From JBQCEE01 sp051960575 (GTDB lineage Bacteria > Actinomycetota > Actinomycetes > Mycobacteriales > Jatrophihabitantaceae): 8,090 nucleotides of DNA. Position 1 is the first letter of the stretch, and every line of letters starts with the position of its first letter. Below are positions 1-5,374 of the stretch, one piece after another. A program made the translations under genes and the position numbers. Under the pieces are notes generated by a model. That model was not told the DNA's origin, made no database searches, and was given only the letters and a program-made list of their open reading frames with translations. The stretch spans positions 1 through 8,090 of the forward strand of contig NZ_JBQCEE010000221.1 of assembly GCF_051960575.1 (NCBI RefSeq). The letters run 5' to 3'.

Positions 1-1
1 C

Positions 2-997
2 CGGGTGCGGCTGCGTCCCGTGTCGCACTATCCGCAGCGGCTGCTCGCCGCGCTGCGCGCCGCGGCCCCGCCCGGCGTCGTCGACCCGAACGTCGTCGTC
101 CTGACCCCGGGCGTCTACAACAGCGCCTACTTCGAGCACGCCTGGCTGGCACGCGCCATGGGCGTCGAACTCGTCGAGGGCCGCGACCTGGTCAGCGCCG
201 GCGGAGTCGTCCGCATGCGCGACACCTCCGGTGAGCGGCGCGTCGACGTCATCTACCGCCGGGTCGACGACGAGTACCTCGACCCCGTGCAGTTCCGCGC
301 CGACTCGATGCTCGGCTGCCCGGGCCTGCTGACCGCCGCCCGCGCGGGCAACGTGACGATCGCCAACGCGGTCGGCAACGGCGTCGCCGACGACAAGCTG
401 ATCTACACCTACCTGCCCGACCTCGTGCGCTACTACCTGCACGAGGAACCGGTGCTCCCGAACGTCGACACGTGGCGCCTCGAGGACCCGGGTGCGCTCG
501 AGGAGGTGCTCGACCGGCTCGACGAGCTCGTCGTGAAGCCGGTCGACGGCGCGGGTGGGCGGGGGCTGGTCATCGGACCGCAGGCGTCCAGGCAGGAGCT
601 CGACGCCCTGCGCGCGCGGCTGATCGACGATCCACGCGGGTGGATCGCGCAACCGGTCGTCCAGCTGTCGACGGTGCCCACGCTCGTCGGCAACAAGGTC
701 GCGCCCAGGCACGTCGACCTGCGGCCGTTCGCGGTGAACGACGGCGACGACGTCTGGGTGCTGCCCGGGGGGCTGACCCGCGTCGCGCTGCCGGAGGGGT
801 CGCTGGTCGTCAACTCCAGCCAGGGCGGCGGTTCGAAGGACACGTGGGTGCTCTCGGGTGCGCGCAAGCCGACCCCGCCGCCGATCAAGGCCGCGCCGCC
901 GTTCGCCTACGCGCCGCTGCCCGCCGTCGACCGGTCGGACGACGGTGGCTACCAGCAACAGCAGCAGCAACAACAGCAGCAGGGGACGTCGTGCTGA
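2..997 (+). CDS. Circularly permuted ATP-grasp protein, C-terminal part (5' end outside window)
   Basis: This is a probable ATP-dependent carboxylate-amine ligase of the circularly permuted type 2 ATP-grasp family (CP_ATPgrasp, old DUF404/DUF407). The reading frame is open to the left edge and the family is usually about 450-550 aa, so the N-terminal third is missing; the GTG at position 5 is not taken as the start. Counting from that codon, family features are a TPG-x-YNSAYFEH segment (35-46), NAVGNGVADDK (121-131), the ATP-binding core VVKPVDGAGGRG (176-187, likely nucleotide-contacting Lys178) and a late SSQGGGSKDTWVL (271-283). A Pro/Ala-rich linker then leads to ten consecutive glutamines (317-326) and a GTSC end. 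The stop overlaps the alpha-E gene start by 7 nt, so the two are probably translationally coupled. The substrate is unknown. A role in joining amino acids or peptides is inferred from the ATP-grasp fold and from the neighbouring alpha-E and transglutaminase-like genes. The family call is firm. Confidence 0.93.
   Translation, partial: RVRLRPVSHYPQRLLAALRAAAPPGVVDPNVVVLTPGVYNSAYFEHAWLARAMGVELVEGRDLVSAGGVVRMRDTSGERRVDVIYRRVDDEYLDPVQFRADSMLGCPGLLTAARAGNVTIANAVGNGVADDKLIYTYLPDLVRYYLHEEPVLPNVDTWRLEDPGALEEVLDRLDELVVKPVDGAGGRGLVIGPQASRQELDALRARLIDDPRGWIAQPVVQLSTVPTLVGNKVAPRHVDLRPFAVNDGDDVWVLPGGLTRVALPEGSLVVNSSQGGGSKDTWVLSGARKPTPPPIKAAPPFAYAPLPAVDRSDDGGYQQQQQQQQQQGTSC
953..982 (+). repeat. Poly-glutamine CAG/CAA tract
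   Basis: Ten in-frame Gln codons, seven CAG and three CAA, lie near the 3' end of the ATP-grasp gene. The interspersed CAA codons make the repeat imperfect, so it is not a fresh slippage expansion. The last CAG runs into GGGG, forming the AGGGG ribosome-binding sequence (981-985) placed 5 nt before the GTG of the alpha-E gene. The tract therefore both encodes a polar tail and borders a translation signal. Confidence 0.9.
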
Positions 998-1929
998 GCC
1001 GCATCGCCGAGTCGCTCTACTGGATCGGCCGCTACGTCGAGCGCGCCGAGGACACCAGTCGCATCGTCGACGTGCACCTCAGCCTGCTGCTCGAGGATCC
1101 GTGGGCACCCGAGGACGTCGTGTGTGCGTCGCTGCTGTCGGCGATGGGACACGAGCCGGCGGACTCCGTCGGGCGGGCCGAGGTGCTCGACACGCTCGCC
1201 TGGGACGCCACGACGCCGGCCTCGGTGCTCGGGGCCGTGGCGGCCGCCCGTGAGAACGCCCGACGCAGCCGCGAGGTGATCTCGGCCGAGCTCTGGGAGA
1301 ACATCAACGTCACCTGGCACGAGGCGTCGCGCCCCGGCCGGCGGGCTCACCCGCACGCGTTCCTGACCTGGGTGCGCGAGCGCATGGCGACGTTCAACGG
1401 CGTCGCCGACAGCACGCTCTCGCGCGACGAGGCCTGGCAGTTCCTCGTGCTCGGCCGCAGCATCGAGCGTGCCGACATGATCGCGCGGCTCGCGGCCGCC
1501 CGGGCGCTGGCCGGCCCCGCCGGGCCCTCGTGGGTGACGCTGCTGCAGAGCTGCGGTGCGTACCAGGCGTTCCTGCGCAGCGCGCGCGGCTCGCTCGACG
1601 AGCGCCGTTCGGCCGAGTTCCTGCTGCTCGACCCATTGTTCCCACGTTCGTTGAGGAGCGCGCTGACCCGGGCCGAGCGCTGCCTCGAGGACCTCGCCGC
1701 GCTGCACGGGCCGGCCCAGTCGAACCGCACGGGGTCGATCGGCAGCCAGGCTCAACGGGTGTTGGGGATGATCAGGTCGGAGCTCGAGTACGCCGCGCCC
1801 GCCGAGCTGCTCGAGGACGTCTACGAGGTGATGGGACGCGTCCAGAGCTCGTGCTCGATGGCCTCGGACGCGATCGCACAGCGCTACTTCCCGCACGGCG
1901 TCGTCCTGAGCTGGGACGCTGTGTCATGA
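991..1929 (+). CDS. Alpha-E domain protein (DUF403)
   Basis: A 312-aa, all-helical alpha-E (DUF403) protein, close to the family's usual length of about 310. The GTG at 991 is chosen because it gives the standard family N-terminus VLSRIAESLYWIGRYVERAE and has AGGGG 5 nt upstream; in-frame codons further upstream lie inside the ATP-grasp gene. Conserved segments are RENARRSREVISAELWENIN (87-106), FLVLGRSIERADM (151-163) and FLLLDPLFPRS (210-220). No catalytic site is known for the family. It is found almost always beside circularly permuted ATP-grasp and transglutaminase-like genes, as here, and is thought to be a partner or scaffold in a predicted peptide-synthesis or modification pathway (inference from published genome-context work on ATP-grasp amidoligases). 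It overlaps the upstream stop by 7 nt, and the transglutaminase gene follows after 55 nt. There is no signal peptide or membrane segment, so it should be cytoplasmic. Confidence 0.93.
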   Translation: MLSRIAESLYWIGRYVERAEDTSRIVDVHLSLLLEDPWAPEDVVCASLLSAMGHEPADSVGRAEVLDTLAWDATTPASVLGAVAAARENARRSREVISAELWENINVTWHEASRPGRRAHPHAFLTWVRERMATFNGVADSTLSRDEAWQFLVLGRSIERADMIARLAAARALAGPAGPSWVTLLQSCGAYQAFLRSARGSLDERRSAEFLLLDPLFPRSLRSALTRAERCLEDLAALHGPAQSNRTGSIGSQAQRVLGMIRSELEYAAPAELLEDVYEVMGRVQSSCSMASDAIAQRYFPHGVVLSWDAVS

Positions 1930-1984
1930 CCACCCCACGAAATCGCTCCGCACAAGGCGCTCCACGATTCCGCGGGGGCCCCGG

Positions 1985-2839
1985 ATGAGCGGTCCCGTCC
2001 GGTACAGCATCACCCACACGTCGCACTACGCCTACGACCACGCGGTCGGCGCCTCGTTCAACGAGACGCGGCTGACGCCGAAGCTGGTGCCGTGGCAGGC
2101 GCCGCTCGACTTCAACCTGCAGGTCGAGCCGGTGACCTACCAGCACCGCTACGTCGACTACTGGGGCACGCAGGTGCGCATCGTCGAGGCCACGCAGCCA
2201 CACCGCTCGCTCGACATCCGCGCCACCAGCGTCGTCGAGATCAACGCGTCGCGGCGCGAGCCGGCCGACGCCCTCGGCTGGGACGTCGTGCGCGCGGCAT
2301 CCGTCGCCGACCGCTGGTGCGAGTTCCTCGCACCGACGCGCCTCACCGAGGTGCCCGACGATCTCGCGGCCCGCGCCGAGGAGCTCGCCGGCACGCACTC
2401 CCCGGATGCCGCGGCGCGCGAGATCAGCGCCACCGTGCACGACGCGCTCACCTACCGATCGGGTGTCACCCAGGTGCAGTCGCCCGCGTCCGAGGCCTGG
2501 GCCTCGCGGGTGGGCGTCTGCCAGGACTACGCGCACCTCGTGGTCGGCGCACTGCGGCACGTCGGTCTGCCGGCGCGGTACGTGTCCGGCTACCTCTACC
2601 CGTCGCACGACCCGGACGTGGGGGAGTCGGCCGAGGGCGAGAGCCACGCCTGGGTCGAGTGGTGGCTCGGACGCTGGGTGGCCTTCGACCCCACCAACCT
2701 CATCGAGGTCGCGAACCGGCACGTGCTCGTCGGCACCGGCCGCGACTACGCCGACGTGCCGCCGATCAAGGGCATCGTCGCCGGCGGCCACAGCTCGACC
2801 GACCTCACCGTCCGGGTCGACCTGCACCGCGTCGCCTGA
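1985..2839 (+). CDS. Transglutaminase-like cysteine protease family protein
   Basis: A 284-aa protein with an N-terminal bacterial transglutaminase-like domain (about 5-85, starting YSITHTSHYAYDHAV) and a transglutaminase core. The papain-like triad is complete: Cys179 in VGVCQDYAHL, His221 in GESHAWVEWW and Asp235 in WVAFDPTN. Bacterial members with this layout are usually regarded as thiol peptidases or amidases rather than protein cross-linkers. The ATG at 1985 has a GGGGG run (1974-1978) 6 nt upstream. No signal peptide is seen, so it probably acts in the cytoplasm. As third gene of the ATP-grasp/alpha-E operon, it probably cleaves or rearranges the amide product of the upstream ligase; this role is inference. 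The intergenic GGGGCCCC palindrome (1975-1982) overlaps the Shine-Dalgarno but has no loop, so it is not called a regulatory hairpin. Confidence 0.93.
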   Translation: MSGPVRYSITHTSHYAYDHAVGASFNETRLTPKLVPWQAPLDFNLQVEPVTYQHRYVDYWGTQVRIVEATQPHRSLDIRATSVVEINASRREPADALGWDVVRAASVADRWCEFLAPTRLTEVPDDLAARAEELAGTHSPDAAAREISATVHDALTYRSGVTQVQSPASEAWASRVGVCQDYAHLVVGALRHVGLPARYVSGYLYPSHDPDVGESAEGESHAWVEWWLGRWVAFDPTNLIEVANRHVLVGTGRDYADVPPIKGIVAGGHSSTDLTVRVDLHRVA

Positions 2840-2855
2840 TCACGCACGGTGATCA
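2837..2855 (+). terminator. Candidate terminator or operator: 7-bp dyad over the stop codon
   Basis: TGATCAC and GTGATCA form a perfect 7-bp inverted repeat around a 5-base loop (GCACG), starting on the stop codon of the transglutaminase gene. No T-tract follows. It may end the upstream operon, or, since each arm contains the palindrome TGATCA, be a protein-binding site. It is weaker than the hairpin after csbD. Confidence 0.4.
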
Positions 2856-2887
2856 TCGGGCGTGAGCGCGGTCTCGTCGGGCCCACA

Positions 2888-2913
2888 GTTATCGCCTCGG
2901 CACGCTCGGGTAC
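2888..2913 (+). promoter_or_regulatory. Candidate sigma-B/sigma-F-type stress promoter of csbD
   Basis: GTTATC (2888-2893), 14 bases, then GGGTAC (2908-2913). This fits the general-stress sigma consensus of actinobacteria (G-N-N-T, 14-16 bases, GGGTA(C/T)) and resembles B. subtilis sigma-B promoters. Transcription would start around 2919-2925, giving a leader of about 30-37 nt before the csbD ATG. csbD was named in B. subtilis as a sigma-B-controlled gene, so promoter type and gene agree. Confidence 0.65.
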
Positions 2914-2949
2914 CTCCTCTGTGTACGCGAAGGACGCCGAACAGAGGAG
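2914..2949 (+). repeat. 9-bp inverted repeat containing the csbD Shine-Dalgarno
   Basis: CTCCTCTGT (2914-2922) is the exact reverse complement of ACAGAGGAG (2941-2949), with 18 bases between. The right arm contains the ribosome-binding sequence AGGAG 6 nt before the ATG. In a transcript starting upstream of 2914 the arms would pair and hide the Shine-Dalgarno. In a transcript from the predicted sigma-B-type promoter most of the left arm would lie at or before the start point, and a DNA-level site would be likelier. Confidence 0.6.
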
Positions 2950-2955
2950 AGTTCC

Positions 2956-3129
2956 ATGAGCGCCGTTGACAAGATCAAGAACAGCATCGAGGACGTCGAG
3001 GGCAAGGCCAAGGAGGCCCTGGGCCGCGTGTCCGGCGACCGCTCGACCGAGAACGAGGGCAAGGCCGACCAGGCGAAGTCGGACCTCAAGCAGGCCGGCG
3101 AGAACGTCAAGGACGCCTTCAAGCACTGA
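2956..3129 (+). CDS. CsbD-family small stress protein
   Basis: A 57-aa, highly charged, Lys/Glu/Asp/Ala-rich protein beginning MSAVDKIKNSIEDVEGKAKE. The core EGKAKEALGRVSGDRSTENE (15-34), followed by EGKADQAKSDLKQAGENVKD, is the typical CsbD pattern of a short helical pair ending in a lysine-rich amphipathic helix. Family members are usually 55-75 aa, so it is full length. CsbD proteins are general-stress proteins of unknown biochemical function, controlled by sigma-B in Bacillus and often associated with osmotic, stationary-phase or desiccation stress. The ATG has a strong AGGAG 6 nt upstream. A candidate stress promoter and an inverted repeat precede it and a strong terminator follows, so it is probably a single-gene transcript. 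No signal peptide is seen, so it should be cytoplasmic. Confidence 0.92.
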   Translation: MSAVDKIKNSIEDVEGKAKEALGRVSGDRSTENEGKADQAKSDLKQAGENVKDAFKH

Positions 3130-3148
3130 CGCCCGCGCGAACGCGGCG

Positions 3149-3182
3149 ACGGCCCCGTGTCCCCCTCGGGACGCGGGGCCGT
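3149..3182 (+). terminator. Strong hairpin terminator after csbD
   Basis: A 15-bp stem (arms 3149-3163 and 3168-3182) with one T·G wobble closes a 4-base loop (CCTC), 19 bases after the csbD stop. The outer nine pairs, ACGGCCCCG with CGGGGCCGT, are perfect and GC-rich. There is no T-tract, which is common for actinobacterial terminators. Confidence 0.8.
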
Positions 3183-3218
3183 GCTGCGTCCGGGTGCGCG
3201 CGGCATGACGCCCGCCGC

Positions 3219-3224
3219 TAGGGT
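3219..3224 (+). promoter_or_regulatory. Candidate -10 box for a leaderless transcript of the PPOX gene
   Basis: TAGGGT fits the actinobacterial TANNNT -10 pattern and ends 8 nt before the GTG at 3233, the spacing expected when transcription starts at or within 2 nt of the start codon. No clear -35 is visible. The AGGGTG at 3220-3225 could instead act as a weak Shine-Dalgarno for a leadered transcript. Confidence 0.5.
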
Positions 3225-3232
3225 GCCGAAGC

Positions 3233-3703
3233 GTGACGGCACCCAAGCAGCAGCGGCGCGGCCGCAAGATCGCGATGACCGACGCGGAGCGCGACGCGTT
3301 CCTGGCCGACGAGCGCACCTGCCGCGTGGCCACGATCAGCCCCGACGGCCCGCACGCCACGCCGCTCTGGTTCGGCTGGGACGGCACGTCGCTGTGGCTG
3401 TACTCGATCGTGAAGAGCCAGCGCTGGGCCGACCTGCAGCGTGACCCGCGGATCGGTGTCGTCGTCGACGCCGGCGTCGACTACTTCGAGCTGCGCGGTG
3501 TCGAGATCAACGGCACCGTCGAGATCGTCGGCGACGTGCCCCGCACCGGCGGCGACGACCCTGCCCTGGCCGACATCGAACGCCACTTCGCCCGCAAGTA
3601 CATGGGCGGCGACGACATGTTCCACGACGGTCGCCACGCGTGGTTGCGCGTGACCCCGACGAAGATCAGCAGCTGGGACTTCCGCAAGCTCGCCGACCTC
3701 TGA
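3233..3703 (+). CDS. PPOX-class flavin/F420-type oxidoreductase
   Basis: A 156-aa member of the pyridoxamine 5'-phosphate oxidase-like split-barrel family, close to the usual 130-170 aa. Characteristic segments are RKIAMTDAERDAFLADERTCRVAT (11-34), PHATPLWFGWDG (40-51, flavin- or F420-binding strand), SQRWADLQRDPRIGVVVDAG (62-81), LRGVEINGTVEIVGDVPRTG (88-107) and the closing HAWLRVTPTKISSWDFRKL (135-153). The family binds FMN, F420, heme or biliverdin; actinobacterial members of this type are often annotated as F420-dependent, but cofactor and substrate cannot be fixed from sequence. The GTG at 3233 is preferred over the ATG at 3275 because relatives carry the RRGRKIAMT N-terminal stretch and a -10-like box lies just upstream. 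It is monocistronic, between the csbD terminator and a convergent aldehyde dehydrogenase gene. No signal peptide is seen, so it should be cytoplasmic. Confidence 0.9.
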   Translation: MTAPKQQRRGRKIAMTDAERDAFLADERTCRVATISPDGPHATPLWFGWDGTSLWLYSIVKSQRWADLQRDPRIGVVVDAGVDYFELRGVEINGTVEIVGDVPRTGGDDPALADIERHFARKYMGGDDMFHDGRHAWLRVTPTKISSWDFRKLADL

Positions 3704-3719
3704 CCCGCGCCGAGGCCTG

Positions 3720-3779
3720 TTTGCGCCCCCAGCTGTCGGCCGGACGCGTCCGAACCGTCAGGTGGCGGCGCAAAGCCGC
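3720..3779. terminator. Convergent intergenic dyads, candidate bidirectional terminator
   Basis: The gap between two converging genes holds nested inverted repeats. TTTGCGCC (3720-3727) pairs with GGCGCAAA (3767-3774). Inside is the 12-bp palindrome CGGACGCGTCCG (3741-3752). The right outer arm also overlaps an alternative hairpin, GCGGC (3765-3769) with GCCGC (3775-3779) and a 5-base loop. The structures can serve both strands. The position suggests termination but no T-tract is present. Confidence 0.5.
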
Positions 3780-3794
3780 ATCACGGACGGCGGC

Positions 3795-5315
3795 TCAGCC
3801 GAACTCGACGCCCTGGGCGAGGGGCAGCTCGGTCGAGTAGTTGATCGTGTTCGTCGCACGGCGCATGTAGTTGCGCCAGGCGTCCGAGCCGCTCTCGCGG
3901 CCGCCGCCGGTCTCCTTCTCGCCGCCGAACGCCCCGCCGATCTCGGCACCGGACGGGCCGATGTTGACGTTGGCGATGCCGCAGTCGCTTCCGGCCGCCG
4001 ACACGAAACGCTCGGCCTCGCGCAGGTTCAGCGTGAAGATCGACGACGACAGCCCCTGCGGCACGGCGTTGTGCAGCTCGATGGCCTCGTCGAAGTCGGT
4101 GTAGGTGAGCACGTAGAGGATCGGCGCGAAGGTCTCGGCCCGCACGATGTCCGACTGGGTCGGCATGCGGACGATGGCCGGCTGCACGTAGTACGCGTCC
4201 GGCGCCTCGTCGGCCAGCACCCGCTCGCCACCGGCGACCACCGTGCCGCCGTTGGCCTGCGCCTTCTCGAGCGCGTCCGCGTAGCCGCGGTACGAGGCGG
4301 CGTCCACGAGCGGGCCGACCAGCGTGCCCTCGGCGAGCGGCGACCCGATCGGCAGTGACCCGTAGGCCGCGGCGAGACGCTGCACCAGCTCGTCCGCGAT
4401 CGACTCGTGGACGATGACGCGGCGCAACGTCGTGCACCGCTGCCCGGCGGTGCCTGCGGCCGAGAACACGAGCCCGCGGACGGTGAGGTCGAGGTCGGCC
4501 GACGGCGCGACGATCGCGGCGTTGTTGCCGCCGAGCTCGAGCAGGGTGCGGCCGAAGCGGGCGGCGACGCGCGGGGCGACGGCGCGGCCCATACGGGTCG
4601 AGCCGGTCGCGCTGACCAGCGCGACGCGATGGTCGTCGATGAGCGCCTCGCCGACGGCCGCGTCGCCGAGCACCACGGACGACAGCCCCGCCGGCGCGCC
4701 GACGCGACGGGCCGCCTCGTCGAACAGTGCCTGGCACGCCAGTGCCGTGAGCACGGTCTTCTCCGACGGCTTCCACACCACCGGGTCACCACAGACGAAG
4801 GCGAGCGCGGCGTTCCACGACCACACCGCCACGGGGAAGTTGAAGGCGCTGATGACGGCGACGACACCGAGCGGGTGCCACTGCTCCATCATCCGGTGGC
4901 CCGGACGCTCGCTGGCGATGGTGAGCCCGGTGAGCTGACGCGACAGACCGATCGCGAGATCGCAGATGTCGATCATCTCCTGCACCTCGCCGAGGCCCTC
5001 CGAGCGGATCTTGCCCGCCTCGATGCTCACCAGCGCGCCGAGGTCGGCCTTGTGCTCGCGCAGCAGCTCGCCGAGCTCGCGCACGAGGGCGCCGCGCACG
5101 GGCGCGGGCACGCTGCGCCACGTCGTGAATGCCGCTGCCGCCTGGCCGACCAGCTCACCGACCTGCTCGGGGGTGTGCGCGGTCAGCCGCGCCAGCTCGC
5201 CGCCGGTGATGGGGGAGCGGGCGACCAGGTCGCCGCCCTCGGGCAGCGTCACGCCGAGGCGCGACAGCACGGCGCGGGTCTCGTCGAGCACGGCGTCGTG
5301 CGTCGGGACGGTCAT
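3795..5315 (-). CDS. amaB: L-piperidine-6-carboxylate / alpha-aminoadipic semialdehyde dehydrogenase (ALDH7 family)
   Basis: An NAD(P)+-dependent aldehyde dehydrogenase of 506 aa that should oxidise alpha-aminoadipic 6-semialdehyde, in equilibrium with L-piperidine-6-carboxylate, to L-2-aminoadipate in lysine catabolism. ALDH residues are intact: Asn159 (SAFNFP), Lys182 (VWKPSEK), general base Glu260 (LELGG), nucleophile Cys294 (GQRCTT) and Glu394 (ETFAPI). Assignment to ALDH7 (antiquitin) rests on the C-terminal NIGPSGAEIGGAFGGEKETG, GGRESGSDAW and NTINYS, and on Glu113 and Arg293, which match by offset the human ALDH7A1 residues Glu121 and Arg301 that hold the aminoadipate group. The ATG at 5315 has GAGGA about 7 nt upstream. 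A LysR gene diverges 59 bp away and a dyad overlaps the predicted promoter. The aminotransferase or oxidase expected to make the substrate is not in the window. Other semialdehyde substrates remain possible; the symbol follows Pseudomonas usage. Confidence 0.9.
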   Translation of the reverse strand: MTVPTHDAVLDETRAVLSRLGVTLPEGGDLVARSPITGGELARLTAHTPEQVGELVGQAAAAFTTWRSVPAPVRGALVRELGELLREHKADLGALVSIEAGKIRSEGLGEVQEMIDICDLAIGLSRQLTGLTIASERPGHRMMEQWHPLGVVAVISAFNFPVAVWSWNAALAFVCGDPVVWKPSEKTVLTALACQALFDEAARRVGAPAGLSSVVLGDAAVGEALIDDHRVALVSATGSTRMGRAVAPRVAARFGRTLLELGGNNAAIVAPSADLDLTVRGLVFSAAGTAGQRCTTLRRVIVHESIADELVQRLAAAYGSLPIGSPLAEGTLVGPLVDAASYRGYADALEKAQANGGTVVAGGERVLADEAPDAYYVQPAIVRMPTQSDIVRAETFAPILYVLTYTDFDEAIELHNAVPQGLSSSIFTLNLREAERFVSAAGSDCGIANVNIGPSGAEIGGAFGGEKETGGGRESGSDAWRNYMRRATNTINYSTELPLAQGVEFG

Positions 5316-5338
5316 GGCGATTCCTCACAGGTCGGCGG

Positions 5339-5367
5339 ACTTACGGCTGTCACTCTATGCCGTAAGT
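5339..5367. promoter_or_regulatory. LysR-type operator dyad in the divergent promoter region
   Basis: ACTTACGGC (5339-5347) and GCCGTAAGT (5359-5367) are perfect inverted repeats separated by 11 bp, a typical LysR-family recognition site. The candidate -10 of the aldehyde dehydrogenase (TAGAGT on the minus strand, 5352-5357) lies in the spacer. The candidate -10 of the LysR gene (TAAGTT, 5363-5368) overlaps the right arm. One bound site could therefore control both genes, including autoregulation. A further related half-site, CTTATGCC (5372-5379), matches CTTACGGC at six of eight positions and runs over the LysR start codon. Confidence 0.8.
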
Positions 5368-5374
5368 TGCGCTT

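Noticed and set aside
953..982. The CAG/CAA run as a recent slippage expansion or assembly artefact
   Set aside because: CAA codons are interspersed irregularly, both flanking frames stay open, and the junction gives a sensible ribosome-binding site, so it looks real and stable.
472..990. An upstream extension of the alpha-E gene inside the ATP-grasp gene (open frame from 472)
   Set aside because: The family N-terminus begins exactly at the GTG at 991. The upstream part is the out-of-frame reading of the ATP-grasp gene.
949..1896. A 315-codon minus-strand frame opposite the alpha-E gene ending in a run of cysteines
   Set aside because: The poly-Cys is the antisense reading of the poly-Gln codons, and the rest is a shadow of the alpha-E gene.
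1975..1982. GGGGCCCC palindrome before the transglutaminase gene as a regulatory hairpin
   Set aside because: The palindrome has no loop, so it cannot fold on itself as a full stem; the G-run is explained as the Shine-Dalgarno.
1772..2827. A 351-codon minus-strand frame opposite the transglutaminase gene
   Set aside because: It is a GC-rich shadow of a gene with an intact catalytic triad; its composition is Arg/Gly/Val-rich and no domain is recognisable.
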